This document shows positions 16,141-26,732 of a DNA stretch of 64,000 nucleotides, in pieces (within the stretch, counting starts at the first letter, position 1; the number at the start of each line of letters is the position of its first letter). The DNA is taken from NCBI GenBank assembly GCA_002299915.1, contig DBOG01000042.1, forward strand, positions 1 through 64,000. The letters are read 5' to 3'. Both the position numbers and the translations under genes were made by a program. The notes beneath the pieces were generated by a model. That model did not search any database, was not told the origin of the DNA, and saw nothing but the letters and a program-made list of their open reading frames with translations. This DNA comes from Proteobacteria bacterium UBA652. GTDB lineage: Bacteria; Pseudomonadota; Gammaproteobacteria; Nitrosococcales; Methylophagaceae.

Positions 16141-17193
16141 ATGCGCCACTTCATTATTATTTTAACGACTGCCTTTTTGTTTGCTTCGACCACTTCCGTA
16201 GCGGTCGAGGTAACGGGTTTATATGTGGCAGAACAGCGTGTGGAGACACAAGATCCCGCCGCACTTGATGCTGTTTCGGCAGCAGCACTAGAGGCTATTT
16301 TACTTAAAGTGGTAGGAGATCGTGCGCAGTTAGCCTCGCTCTCATTTGATGACATAGAAAAAGTTGCGCCAGCACTCATCGAACAACATCAATATTTTAA
16401 TGCCAATGCGGCTAATGCAGTCCATGACAATACAGCACCAGAGCAGTTAGCCGTGCGATTGAAATTTGATGAAATGAAGGTGAATCAACAATTATCAGAC
16501 TGGGGTCTACCTTCCTGGGGTAAGACACGGCCTGCCGTTTTGTTATTATTGATACGCGATAAAGCGGGTCATAGAGAAATATTGGTGGATGATACGTTGG
16601 TCAGCGTTGCTTTAGATGAGGCGGCATCACGTGGTGTGCCGATCTTGATGCCATTAATGGATTTAGCCGATTATCAGGGTTTGAATATGGCGGCATTGTG
16701 GGCGGGCGATTTTGCGGCGACAGCACCCTTTGCCGCACGCTATCAATCACCATTGCTGGTAACGGCAAGAATGGCAAGCCAAGGCAACGGACAATGGCGC
16801 ATACAGTGGCAATATAATTTAGAAGGTAAAGTGAATCATTGGCAGTCAGCGGGAGCGGCGGCGGAAGCAGTGCAGCTGGGGATGGCAGATCTAGCAGATA
16901 ATTTAGCGCGACAGTTTAGCCATACAAAAACAGCAGCGTCACAGCCTTTTATTTTGGAGGTTGAAGGTGTGGTAGGATTTGCAGCACATCAGCAAGTGAC
17001 GGCTTTTTTATCCGATTTACAGCATGTTGAACAGGTGCAACAACATGCCTTAATTGAAGGTGTGTTGACGGTATCATTACATTATTTTGGTGATGAACAG
17101 GCATTAAGGTCTGTTATTTCAGGTGGCGAATTATTGGTATCATTGCAGGATATTGTTGGCGTAGATAGATTGTATTATCGCGTGCGGCCTTAA
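16141..17193 (+). CDS. DUF2066 secreted protein
   Basis: 350 aa. A signal peptide (hydrophobic 3-18, cleavage likely after the VAV-type small residues near 20-22) is followed by VTGLYVAEQRVETQDPAA, the family's opening motif. Function unknown in the family. It heads a conserved run: DUF2066, CDP-alcohol transferase, AI-2E permease, Hda. The first two genes are 5 bp apart and the rest overlap, so it is one operon. The putative leaderless start is discussed under findings. Confidence 0.8.
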   Translation: MRHFIIILTTAFLFASTTSVAVEVTGLYVAEQRVETQDPAALDAVSAAALEAILLKVVGDRAQLASLSFDDIEKVAPALIEQHQYFNANAANAVHDNTAPEQLAVRLKFDEMKVNQQLSDWGLPSWGKTRPAVLLLLIRDKAGHREILVDDTLVSVALDEAASRGVPILMPLMDLADYQGLNMAALWAGDFAATAPFAARYQSPLLVTARMASQGNGQWRIQWQYNLEGKVNHWQSAGAAAEAVQLGMADLADNLARQFSHTKTAASQPFILEVEGVVGFAAHQQVTAFLSDLQHVEQVQQHALIEGVLTVSLHYFGDEQALRSVISGGELLVSLQDIVGVDRLYYRVRP

Positions 17194-17198
17194 TCACG

Positions 17199-17750
17199 AT
17201 GAACCGTACGCAGTTGCCTAATATGATTTCTGTTTTTCGGATTATATTAGTCATCCCTATTGTTTGGGCCTTATTAACAGAACAATTTTCTATAGCCGCT
17301 TTTCTATTTATTGTGGCGGGTATCTCGGATGCGTTAGATGGCTTTCTAGCCAAGCGCTATCAGTGGGAATCTCGCTTGGGTTCGATTTTGGATCCCGTTG
17401 CGGATAAATTACTACTATTATCGAGCTTATTAACCCTAGCATGGTTGGGATTAATGCCAGGCTGGTTGGTGTGGCTGGCGGTGTGCCGTGATGTGATGAT
17501 TGTGGTCGGAGGTATCGCTTACCATCATTTAATTGGCCGATTTTCATTGATGCCGTTATGGAGCAGTAAGATTAATACGGTTAGCCAGATTGCTTTAGTG
17601 GCGCTAATTATTTGTCAGCAGTTATATCCCGTATTTGATGCGGCGGTGATGAGTATGATTTGGATAGTGATGGCGAGCATCCTGATTTCAGGATCGGAAT
17701 ATGTTTTAGTATGGGGAATACGCGCATGGCAGAAAATAAAGCAAGAATAG
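17199..17750 (+). CDS. CDP-alcohol phosphatidyltransferase (PgsA-like)
   Basis: 183 aa integral membrane enzyme. The CDP-alcohol motif is present at about 43-71: D-x2-D-G-x2-A, then G, then D-x3-D (SDALDGFLAKR and GSILDPVADK), with the usual Arg replaced by Lys. Members of this size make phosphatidylglycerol phosphate, but a second pgsA copy beside uvrC is usual in this class, so the real substrate is uncertain. About four to five membrane segments. It overlaps the next gene by 25 bp. Confidence 0.82.
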   Translation: MNRTQLPNMISVFRIILVIPIVWALLTEQFSIAAFLFIVAGISDALDGFLAKRYQWESRLGSILDPVADKLLLLSSLLTLAWLGLMPGWLVWLAVCRDVMIVVGGIAYHHLIGRFSLMPLWSSKINTVSQIALVALIICQQLYPVFDAAVMSMIWIVMASILISGSEYVLVWGIRAWQKIKQE

Positions 17751-18793
17751 CTGATTCCACCAAGGTTTGGTGGTTGGTAATAGTGATTGGTGGTGGCTAT
17801 TTATTTCATTTGTTAGCACCCATTTTAGCGCCTTTTTTTGTGGCGGTCATATTGGCCTATTTGGCTGACCCTTTTGCGGACAAACTGGAAGCGAAAGGAT
17901 TATCTCGCACAGTCTCGGTGGCCATCGTGTTTGGTATTTTATCACTGGTTATACTGGTGCTCTTATTAGTGCTAATGCCACTACTGGTGAAACAGTTAGG
18001 CGCATTGATTAGTCATATGCCCGAGTATTTGGTGTTACTACAGACAGTGTTAACATCATGGTTGGTGAAAATGGGATTGCCTGCTGATATATTAGCGCTG
18101 GATAATTTGCGCGATACAATGACGGCGTATTGGTCAGAAGTCGGGCAGGTGGTGGGTGGCGTGATGGGCTATGTATCCCGCTCAGGGATGGCGGCATTAC
18201 AAGTGTTGGCTAATATTATATTGATTCCAGTGCTGACCTTTTATTTATTATGTGATTGGGATATTTTGGTCTCTCGCTTTCGCGCTTTATTGCCAAGAAA
18301 GCATGCGGCACGAGTGATTGGATTATCATTAGAATGTGACAGTATGTTATCGGCCTTTATGCGTGGTCAGATCCTCGTCATGGTGGCGCTGGCTATTATG
18401 TATAGCGTCGGATTGAGTTTGATTGGTTTGGAATTGGGCTTATTATTAGGGGTGATTGCGGGTATTGTCAGCTTTGTGCCTTATTTAGGCTTAATTGTCG
18501 GTATTTGTTTGGCGGGTGTGGCCGCCTTTTTCCAATTTGGTTCTTGGATCCCGGTGGCGCAAGTGGTTGCTGTATTCACCTTTGCTCAAATGATTGAAGG
18601 TATGGTGCTTACACCCCGCTTAGTGGGTGATCGTATTGGCTTGCATCCTGTTGTCGTTATTTTTGCTGTGTTAGCCGGCGGTCAGTTATTTGGGTTTGCA
18701 GGCTTACTATTGGCATTGCCTGTTGCCGCCGTGTGTATGGTGCTATTGCGTCATGCGCATCAACGTTATTTAGACAGCGAACTATATTCCTGA
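17726..18793 (+). CDS. perM: AI-2E family transporter (PerM-like permease)
   Basis: 355 aa from the ATG at 17726, with about seven to eight membrane helices, an initial pair near 12-60, a soluble loop around 85-140 and the family motif region VSFVPYLGLIVGI and LTPRLVGDRIGLHPVVVI-like C-terminus. Function in this group is unclear: autoinducer or ion export has been proposed for relatives. An in-frame start at 17660 would lie deep inside the upstream gene and is rejected. Its stop overlaps the hda start (TGATG). Confidence 0.85.
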   Translation: MAENKARIADSTKVWWLVIVIGGGYLFHLLAPILAPFFVAVILAYLADPFADKLEAKGLSRTVSVAIVFGILSLVILVLLLVLMPLLVKQLGALISHMPEYLVLLQTVLTSWLVKMGLPADILALDNLRDTMTAYWSEVGQVVGGVMGYVSRSGMAALQVLANIILIPVLTFYLLCDWDILVSRFRALLPRKHAARVIGLSLECDSMLSAFMRGQILVMVALAIMYSVGLSLIGLELGLLLGVIAGIVSFVPYLGLIVGICLAGVAAFFQFGSWIPVAQVVAVFTFAQMIEGMVLTPRLVGDRIGLHPVVVIFAVLAGGQLFGFAGLLLALPVAAVCMVLLRHAHQRYLDSELYS

Positions 18794-19491
18794 TGCAGGA
18801 TGCAAAGCAAGTTACGCTGCCATTAAATCCCACAGAAACATTTAGTTTTGATAATTTCTACTTTGGTCCGCAGAGAGAAGCAGAACAAGCGATAACACGT
18901 TTCTCACACGCTGATGGTGTGGCTTATTTATATCTCTGTGCACCAGCAGGAGAAGGGAAATCACATTTATTGATGGCAGCAATGCATGCAGCGAAAAAGA
19001 GTGGCAAACATGCGGCTTATTTCCCATTAGATGTATTAGTCAAAACCACAAGTCCTGCCATATTGGATGGTATCGAACAAGCAGACTTAGTGTGCTTGGA
19101 TGCACTCGATGCCATCGCGGGGCAGCTTGAGTGGGAAGAGGCTATCTTTCATTGTTTTAATCGTTTGCAACAGGCGGGTACAAGCTTGCTGGTGGCAGCA
19201 TCTGCCCTCCCCAGTGAATTGGGATTAAGCTTGGCAGATTTAAGATCTCGATTAGACACGGGCACCTTGTATCAATTAATGCCACTGCAAGATAGCGATA
19301 AACAACAGGCATTAATGAAGCAAGCGGCATATCGTGGGCTAATTTTACCTGCAGAGGTGGCGCATTATTTATTACGACACTATGGCCGAGACATGGCCAG
19401 TTTGATGGGTGTTTTACAAGATTTAGATAAAGCATCCTTGGCAGCACAGCGGCGTTTAACCATTCCTTTTGTAAAGCAAACCATTCATTAA
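18793..19491 (+). CDS. hda: DnaA regulatory inactivator Hda
   Basis: 232 aa DnaA-like AAA+ protein. Hda with the beta clamp promotes hydrolysis of DnaA-ATP, preventing re-initiation of replication. The N-terminal QVTLPL segment matches the clamp-binding motif of Hda. Residues FDNFYFGP open the AAA+ domain, and a relaxed Walker A (PAGEGKSHLL, about 57-66) is present. I start at 18793, overlapping the permease stop; a longer frame from 18733 is rejected because the clamp motif must be N-terminal. Confidence 0.9.
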   Translation: MQDAKQVTLPLNPTETFSFDNFYFGPQREAEQAITRFSHADGVAYLYLCAPAGEGKSHLLMAAMHAAKKSGKHAAYFPLDVLVKTTSPAILDGIEQADLVCLDALDAIAGQLEWEEAIFHCFNRLQQAGTSLLVAASALPSELGLSLADLRSRLDTGTLYQLMPLQDSDKQQALMKQAAYRGLILPAEVAHYLLRHYGRDMASLMGVLQDLDKASLAAQRRLTIPFVKQTIH

Positions 19492-20415
19492 ATGGCTGAT
19501 AAATCACTGACTGTGATTATCCCTGGTTTGGCACCACTATTGACGCAAGAGATAGCGGCAGGTTTATTGCCTAAGCATTTAAAGCAGAGTGTGAAGTATG
19601 GTAAACGGACCGCGGAAAAAGCGACATTATCTCGGCAGCTATTTTCTTTGTTTAGCAAACACGCGCTGCAGGGCAATGACTTGCCTGATATAGCACTATC
19701 AGGGATTAATACGGGTATCCGAGTCAGCCCTTGTTATCTTCAGGCCGACCGAGACCAATTGCACTTATTTGGCCCAGAACAATTGGCGATAACGCCAACG
19801 GAAGCAGCGGCATTGATCACACTTATTCAACCACTGATGCCAGCACAACTCAAGATGGAAGAAGTTGATAAGTGGCATTTAAGCTTGCCAGAGCAGCCAG
19901 CAGTAGCACTCACGGCGTTAGCTGATGTGAATGGGCGCGCAGTGCAAGTGTATTTGCCCGCAGGGGAGGCTGCAACTAGCTGGATCCAATTATGGAATGA
20001 AATTCAGATGGTATTGCATGAATGTGCAATCAATACGCAGCGGATAGCAGAAGGGAAATTGCCGATTAATAGTGTGTGGTTTTGGGGCAAGGGGGCGTTT
20101 GAAGCCGCCACAGAACGATGGGCAAGTGTCTCGGGTATTAATGATGATTTATCGCGGTTGGCAATCTTTGCGGGTGTCACCGTGCAGCCTACAGCAAGCA
20201 AGCTACATGATCTGACAGCAGGTAAGCACTTAATGCTATTACCCACCATTTCATTAGAACAAGATATTGAAAGCCAACTAATTGACTTGGAAAATACTAT
20301 TTTTAAGCCGGTTCTGGCCGCCTTGAAGTGGCGAAAGCTCTCCCGAGTACGGTTTGTTTTTCCAGAGTTGGCTTATTATGACGCAACACTTTTTTCTGCA
20401 TGGAAATTCTGGTAA
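19492..20415 (+). CDS. rpfE: RpfE-like protein of unknown function
   Basis: 307 aa, directly after the hda stop. It resembles the COG4255 family that includes Xanthomonas RpfE and is found beside recJ in many gammaproteobacteria. Visible motifs: LTVIIPGLAPLL at the start, NSVWFWGKGAF at about 194-204 and, near the end, a VRFVFPELAYYDATL region. No signal peptide or membrane segment. RpfE lies in the pathogenicity-regulation cluster of Xanthomonas, but no biochemical role is established, so I make no functional claim. Confidence 0.7.
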   Translation: MADKSLTVIIPGLAPLLTQEIAAGLLPKHLKQSVKYGKRTAEKATLSRQLFSLFSKHALQGNDLPDIALSGINTGIRVSPCYLQADRDQLHLFGPEQLAITPTEAAALITLIQPLMPAQLKMEEVDKWHLSLPEQPAVALTALADVNGRAVQVYLPAGEAATSWIQLWNEIQMVLHECAINTQRIAEGKLPINSVWFWGKGAFEAATERWASVSGINDDLSRLAIFAGVTVQPTASKLHDLTAGKHLMLLPTISLEQDIESQLIDLENTIFKPVLAALKWRKLSRVRFVFPELAYYDATLFSAWKFW

Positions 20416-20421
20416 ATCAAT

Positions 20422-22176
20422 ATGATAGAAGAACTATCTCAACTTGATTCTACAGGATGGAATAACTTACCAAAGAGCTGGCCAGACAGTCTACGGCGGG
20501 TATTAGCGGCCCGCGGAATCACCGATGAATCAGATCTGCTTTATGCGTTGGCAGATTTACCCGCACCACAGCAGTTGATGGGGATGGATGATGCGGTTTT
20601 AGTGTTAGCAACGGCGATTCAGCAACAACAGAAAATTATGATTGTGGCGGATTTTGATGCTGATGGGGCAACCAGTTGTACGGTGGCGATTCGTGGTTTG
20701 CAAGCAATGGGAGCGCAGGCCGTGGCATATATTGTGCCGAGTCGGTTTATTCATGGCTATGGGCTCACGCCTGAATTATTAGCAGATATTCCATTGCAAG
20801 ATCAGCCTGATGTCCTGATGACGGTTGATAATGGTATGTCAAGCGTGGAGGGCGTTGCAGCGGCAAATATCCGTGGTATGCAGGTGGTGGTAACCGACCA
20901 TCACTTACCTGGCAAATCTGTGCCCGAGGCAGCAGCAATTGTAAACCCCAATCAGGCAGGCGACCGTTTCCCAAGTAAAAATTTAGCAGGAGTCGGCGTG
21001 TGTTTTTATGTCTTACTGGGTTTGCGTACTTATCTAAGAGAACAAGGCTGGTTTGAAAAACAATCGATTACGGAACCTAGACTAACGGATCTACTAGATT
21101 TAGTGGCATTAGGTACAGTGGCAGATGTCGTGCCTTTGGATAAGTTAAATCGTACCTTCGTACAATTAGGTCTGGCGCGCATGCGGCGCGGGCAAGTGGG
21201 CGCTGGGTTACAAGAATTACTTAATGTGGCGGGGAAATCATTAGCAGAACTTAGCGCATCGGATCTCGGCTTTGCTATCGCACCGCGTTTAAATGCCGCT
21301 GGCCGGTTGGAAGATATGCGGCTGGGGATCGATACCTTACTGTCTGATGACGTGGCGGTGGCGCAATCATTTGCAATGCAATTAGATGATTTAAATAAAC
21401 AGCGGCGGGTTGTTGAACAAGATATGCAGCAACAGGCACAAACCATGTTGGATGCCATGCCTAAATTGCAACAGGGTGAGGCACAACCATTGGGCTATTG
21501 CCTATTTGATGAAAGCTGGCATCAAGGCGTGATTGGTTTATTGGCTTCTCGGATTAAAACCCAACAACATCGCCCCGTGATTGCCTTTGCTCGTGGTGAT
21601 AAGGGCGAAGTGAAAGGCTCGGCACGCTCGGTTGAAGGTGTGCATATTCGGGATGTACTGGCCGCAATGGCAAGCCAAGCACCCGATATGCTGTCGCGTT
21701 TTGGTGGTCATAGTATGGCCGCGGGGATGACCTTATTAGAACAAGACTTGCCACGGTTTGAAGCCTTGTTTTTACAAGTATTGGCTGAGCGGGTATCGCC
21801 AGAAACATTGCTGCAAAAAACCATTACCGATGGCACATTAACAGGTACAGAATTAACGCTGCCATTAGCCGATACCTTAAGCCAATTTGTACCATGGGGG
21901 CAAGGATTTACAGCGCCGCTATTTCAAGGTGTTTTCACGGTTGTCGCCTGGCGACTGGTAGGGCAGGATCAGAATCATTTACGACTGCAATTACAACACC
22001 CTGAGCAAACGGTTAGCATTACTGCCATGGCCTTTGGTGAAATTCGACCTACATGGTTAGAAACAGGCGGAGAGGTGTTCGTGTGTTATCGCATTTCGGT
22101 GAATACTTTTCGCGGTGAACGTAATTTACAGCTATTAGTTGAAAATTTATTTCCAGCAACAGCAATGGAAGACTAA
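20422..22176 (+). CDS. recJ: Single-stranded-DNA-specific exonuclease RecJ
   Basis: 584 aa, usual length. 5'-3' exonuclease acting in recombination and mismatch repair. DHH-family motifs: DFDADGATS at about 75-83, TVDNGMSS near 136, and VTDHHLPG near 156; the DHHA1 domain has a GGHSMAAGM motif near 430. The start lies 6 bp after the rpfE stop. The C-terminal OB domain is complete (to VENLFP). Confidence 0.95.
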   Translation: MIEELSQLDSTGWNNLPKSWPDSLRRVLAARGITDESDLLYALADLPAPQQLMGMDDAVLVLATAIQQQQKIMIVADFDADGATSCTVAIRGLQAMGAQAVAYIVPSRFIHGYGLTPELLADIPLQDQPDVLMTVDNGMSSVEGVAAANIRGMQVVVTDHHLPGKSVPEAAAIVNPNQAGDRFPSKNLAGVGVCFYVLLGLRTYLREQGWFEKQSITEPRLTDLLDLVALGTVADVVPLDKLNRTFVQLGLARMRRGQVGAGLQELLNVAGKSLAELSASDLGFAIAPRLNAAGRLEDMRLGIDTLLSDDVAVAQSFAMQLDDLNKQRRVVEQDMQQQAQTMLDAMPKLQQGEAQPLGYCLFDESWHQGVIGLLASRIKTQQHRPVIAFARGDKGEVKGSARSVEGVHIRDVLAAMASQAPDMLSRFGGHSMAAGMTLLEQDLPRFEALFLQVLAERVSPETLLQKTITDGTLTGTELTLPLADTLSQFVPWGQGFTAPLFQGVFTVVAWRLVGQDQNHLRLQLQHPEQTVSITAMAFGEIRPTWLETGGEVFVCYRISVNTFRGERNLQLLVENLFPATAMED

Positions 22177-22314
22177 AAAAACAGCATTATTTTATACTTA
22201 AAACAACCTTGAGGGCTTGACGTAGAGCGGGATTATAAGTAAATTAACGGGTTTATTACTGGCCTAGCGCTTTTTGGGCTGGCAGGCACTCACACTCAAT
22301 AACAAGGGAAACAC

Positions 22315-24045
22315 GTGGATCTAAGCGGTGGCGACATTTTAATTCGTTGTTTAAAAGACGAAGGCGTTGAATTTTTATTTGGCTATCCAGGTGGCGCCGT
22401 CTTGCATATTTATGATGCACTGTATAAGCAAGATGATGTCAAACATATTCTAGTCCGTCATGAGCAAGCCGCTACCCATGCTGCCGATGGGTATGCCCGC
22501 GCAACAGGTAAGCCGGGCGTAGTGTTGGTCACATCAGGTCCTGGGGCAACCAATGCCGTCACCGGTATTGCAACAGCCTATATGGATTCGATTCCGATGG
22601 TGGTGATCACAGGTCAAGTGGCCACCTCAAGCATTGGCAGTGATGCTTTTCAAGAAGTTGATGCGGTAGGAATTACCCGGCCTTGTGTGAAGCATAATTT
22701 CCTGGTGAAAGATGTCAACAAAATTGCTGAAACGATGAAAAAAGCGTTTCGCGTGGCGACCACCGGCCGACCTGGCCCCGTAGTGGTTGACATTCCTAAA
22801 GATATTACCGATCCCGCAATCAAAGTGCCGTATGAATACCCTACGGCGGTGGCGATGCGTTCATATCAGCCTGCCACAGCAGGGGATCCTGAGTTGATTA
22901 AAGAAGCCATCGCTTTACTGCTGACAGCGAAGCAACCAATGATTTATTCAGGTGGTGGCGTGGTGTTGGGTCAAGCATCAGAAGAATTACGTACCTTTGT
23001 ACGGCAATTAGCTTTTCCGATTACCAGTACCTTAATGGGTTTGGGTGCTTACCCATACAATGATGATTTATTTATCGGCATGCTCGGCATGCATGGTAGT
23101 TATGAATCAAATATGGCGATGCATGATTGCGATGTGTTGATTGCGATTGGCGCACGATTTGATGATCGGGTTACCGGAAAAATCGCGGAATTTTGTCCAG
23201 ACGCCAAAATTATCCATATTGATATTGATCCGTCCTCAATCTCGAAAACGATTACGGTTGATGTACCAATTGTGGGCAATGTGGCGAATGTCTTACAAGA
23301 GATGAATAAGTTGTTGGCAAGCGAAAGCAAGCCTGATATTAAAGCGTGGTGGAAAACAATTAACGGCTGGCGGTCGAAAGATTGTATGGCCTATGATCGT
23401 AATAGCGATCAAATCAAACCACAGCGGGCGATTGAAATTGTCCATGAAATTACAAAAGGTGATGCCTATGTTACGTCTGATGTAGGCCAGCATCAAATGT
23501 GGGCGGCGCAATTCTATGGTTTTGAGAAACCGAATCGCTGGATCAACTCAGGCGGCCTTGGCGCGATGGGATTTGGTTTGCCTGCGGCAATGGGCGTGCA
23601 GCTCGCCTATCCTGATGAAACTGTGGTCTGCATAACAGGTGAGGGCAGTATCCAAATGTGTATTCAGGAGCTATCAACCTGTTTGCAATATGGCTTGCCG
23701 ATCAAGATTGTGGCATTAAATAATCGCTATTTAGGGATGGTTCGCCAATGGCAAGAGTTCTTCTATAAAGAGCGCTATTCAAGTTCCTATATGGAATCTT
23801 TACCCGATTTCGTGAAACTCACCGAAAGTTATGGTCATGTGGGCATTCGTATTGAAAAGCCAGAAGATTTAGAATCAGAATTAAAGCGTGCCTTTGCGAT
23901 GAAAGATCGCTTGGTGTTTATTGATATCGTGACAGATCAGAAAGAAAATGTATATCCGATGATCGCAGCGGGGATGGCGCATAATGAAATGCATCATTCG
24001 CCGCATTGTGAATTGCCACAAGATCCACGGCGGGAATTAGCGTAA
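22315..24045 (+). CDS. ilvI: Acetolactate synthase, large (catalytic) subunit
   Basis: 576 aa thiamine-diphosphate enzyme. It condenses pyruvate to acetolactate, or with 2-oxobutyrate for isoleucine. Conserved: [13 protein letters not shown] (about 22-34), catalytic Glu in [16 protein letters not shown] (about 45-60), GPGATN, and the ThDP motif GEGSIQMC...[12 protein letters not shown]. The start is GTG with AAGGG nearby. No leader peptide is evident in the 138 bp upstream. The stop overlaps ilvH by one base (TAATG). Confidence 0.95.
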   Translation: MDLSGGDILIRCLKDEGVEFLFGYPGGAVLHIYDALYKQDDVKHILVRHEQAATHAADGYARATGKPGVVLVTSGPGATNAVTGIATAYMDSIPMVVITGQVATSSIGSDAFQEVDAVGITRPCVKHNFLVKDVNKIAETMKKAFRVATTGRPGPVVVDIPKDITDPAIKVPYEYPTAVAMRSYQPATAGDPELIKEAIALLLTAKQPMIYSGGGVVLGQASEELRTFVRQLAFPITSTLMGLGAYPYNDDLFIGMLGMHGSYESNMAMHDCDVLIAIGARFDDRVTGKIAEFCPDAKIIHIDIDPSSISKTITVDVPIVGNVANVLQEMNKLLASESKPDIKAWWKTINGWRSKDCMAYDRNSDQIKPQRAIEIVHEITKGDAYVTSDVGQHQMWAAQFYGFEKPNRWINSGGLGAMGFGLPAAMGVQLAYPDETVVCITGEGSIQMCIQELSTCLQYGLPIKIVALNNRYLGMVRQWQEFFYKERYSSSYMESLPDFVKLTESYGHVGIRIEKPEDLESELKRAFAMKDRLVFIDIVTDQKENVYPMIAAGMAHNEMHHSPHCELPQDPRRELA

Positions 24046-24539
24046 TGCGACATATTATTTCGATTTTAATTGAGAATGAAGCGGGCGCGTTGTCGCGGGT
24101 GGCGGGTTTGTTTTCTGCACGTGCGTATAATATTGAATCATTAACGGTGGGGCCAACGGAAGATCCGACCTTATCTCGGATCACGATTGTGACAACGGGT
24201 TCAGAACGCATTATTGATCAAATTATCAAGCAAGTGGATAAGTTGATAGACGTGGTGGCCGTGAATCAGCTGACCAGCGACTTACATATTGAGCGTGAAA
24301 TTGTATTGGTGAAGGTCAAAGCTAGTGAAAGCCAACAACGCGAAGATTTAAAACATCTGGCAGAAGTGGTCAATGGTAGAATTATTGATGTCACAACTGA
24401 TACCTATATTATTGAACTAACGGAATCAGTGGTGCAGATTGATTCATTTATTGCGGCATTATCAGAACATGAAATTATAGAAACCGTGCGGTCTGGCGTG
24501 TCAGGCATCGCCCGTGGCGGGAACGTGTGTACAAAATAA
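24045..24539 (+). CDS. ilvH: Acetolactate synthase, small (regulatory) subunit
   Basis: 164 aa. N-terminal ACT domain (RHIISILIENEAGALSRV, then FSARAYNIESLTVG) gives valine feedback inhibition; the C-terminal half matches the ALS_ss_C domain and ends in SGVSGIARG. Normal length. Coupled to ilvI through TAATG. Confidence 0.96.
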   Translation: MRHIISILIENEAGALSRVAGLFSARAYNIESLTVGPTEDPTLSRITIVTTGSERIIDQIIKQVDKLIDVVAVNQLTSDLHIEREIVLVKVKASESQQREDLKHLAEVVNGRIIDVTTDTYIIELTESVVQIDSFIAALSEHEIIETVRSGVSGIARGGNVCTK

Positions 24540-24545
24540 ATTTAA

Positions 24546-25589
<1,044 letters not shown>

Positions 25590-25689
25590 CAGCACATTTA
25601 TCTTTTCACTCAGCATGGTGTTTTTCTGTGTAGAAAAAGCTTTGTTTTGAGCAAAAACCTAAACGTACTGAATAAAATAAAGTAGTATT

Positions 25690-25725
25690 AATGGGGATAA
25701 GTAGCGATACTTATCCCCATTTTAT
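25690..25725 (+). terminator. Rho-independent terminator after ilvC
   Basis: A perfect 14-bp stem (aatggggataagta, 4-nt loop gcga, tacttatccccatt) runs into ttattttc. It lies 100 bp past ilvC and 30 bp before pssA, so it separates the ilv operon from pssA. Confidence 0.9.
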
Positions 25726-25754
25726 TTTCAGTTTTCCAAAGCGAGTAGTGAGCC

Positions 25755-26498
25755 ATGTCATTAAAAGAAAAATATCAGGATACTAAAGGTATTTATTTAT
25801 TGCCTAATCTGTTTACAACAGCGGGTTTGTTTGCTGGATTTTATGCGGTTATTGCCGCTACTCGTGGTGATTTTGAATCAGCTGCTATTGCCGTATTTAT
25901 TGCGATGATAATGGATGGGTTTGATGGGCGGGTTGCCAGAATGCTGGGTGCACAAAGTGCGTTTGGCGCTGAATATGATAGCTTGGCAGATATGGTGTCA
26001 TTTGGAATGGCGCCAGCATTGGTGATGTATCATTGGTCTTTAGTGGAGATGGGCAAAGCGGGCTGGTTGGTGGCCTTCATTTATGTTGCCTGTGCGGCGT
26101 TACGCTTGGCGCGGTTTAATACCCAGCTTGATGAACCAGATGCCGACAAAGGCTTTTTTCAAGGGCTAGCAAGTCCTGCCGCTGCCGCCTGCTTAATGGG
26201 ATGGGTTTGGTTAGGGTCTGCCAATGATTTAAATGCCAATGTGATTACAACAGTTGGCTTCTTCCTGACTTTTATTTGTGGTGCTTTAATGGTGAGCACG
26301 GTTCGCTATCATAGCTTCAAAGGGGTTGATTTACATGGTAAAGTTCCGTTTGTTGTTATTTTGATGATCGTATTTATCTTTGCATTAATCTCGCTTGATC
26401 CACCGATTGTGCTCTTCAGTATTTTTGCAATTTATACGCTCTCTGGCCCTGTGTTCACATTAAACGAATGGCGAAAAAACAAACAAGTGCAAGAATAA
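25755..26498 (+). CDS. pssA: CDP-diacylglycerol-serine O-phosphatidyltransferase
   Basis: 247 aa integral membrane enzyme of the Bacillus type (not the E. coli peripheral type). It makes phosphatidylserine, the precursor of phosphatidylethanolamine. CDP-alcohol motif MDGFDGRVARMLGAQSAFG followed by EYDSLADMVSFG (about 55-87). YLLPNLFTTAGLFAGF near the start is typical. About seven membrane segments. Its place between ilvC and leuA is seen in other gammaproteobacteria. Confidence 0.93.
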   Translation: MSLKEKYQDTKGIYLLPNLFTTAGLFAGFYAVIAATRGDFESAAIAVFIAMIMDGFDGRVARMLGAQSAFGAEYDSLADMVSFGMAPALVMYHWSLVEMGKAGWLVAFIYVACAALRLARFNTQLDEPDADKGFFQGLASPAAAACLMGWVWLGSANDLNANVITTVGFFLTFICGALMVSTVRYHSFKGVDLHGKVPFVVILMIVFIFALISLDPPIVLFSIFAIYTLSGPVFTLNEWRKNKQVQE

Positions 26499-26537
26499 TA
26501 GTTGGACATTGCTGGATTTTAGATTACAATGCCTTTT

Positions 26538-26642
26538 ATGAACACACATAATGAATTTTTCTCAGCTAATCACGATGCTATTTCTCAGCAACGTTTATCT
26601 GTGTGCGTGTTCAGTCTGCAATCACTCCTGCTTCTGCCTTAG
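26538..26642 (+). CDS. Leucine-rich leader peptide of leuA (attenuator)
   Basis: A 34-codon ORF too short for routine calling: ATG at 26538, TAG at 26640-26642. It ends LSVCVFSLQSLLLLP, with four consecutive leucine codons (ctc ctg ctt ctg) just before the final proline, and ends 90 bp before leuA. Clustered codons for the pathway product in a short ORF are the hallmark of a ribosome-mediated attenuator. A 7-bp hairpin (tattggc/gccaata) lies at about 26668-26687, but no classical U-run follows. No clear ribosome site is visible. Confidence 0.6.
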   Translation: MNTHNEFFSANHDAISQQRLSVCVFSLQSLLLLP

Positions 26643-26732
26643 GGCATATACAAGAAGTAATACAGCTTTATTGGCGCTATAGCCAATATAAATTTAATGT
26701 AAAATAATCTGTATAAAAGTCGGAGCAGAACA

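Noticed and set aside
17660..17725. Longer start for the AI-2E permease
   Set aside because: It overlaps the CDP-alcohol transferase gene by 91 bp and adds a charged, non-conserved stretch.
21030..21458. 142-codon minus-strand ORF inside recJ
   Set aside because: Low-complexity Ser/Ala/Arg translation in the shadow of a clearly conserved gene.
22177..22314. Attenuator leader peptide before ilvI
   Set aside because: No ATG-initiated short ORF with clustered Ile, Val or Leu codons and no convincing terminator hairpin in this gap.
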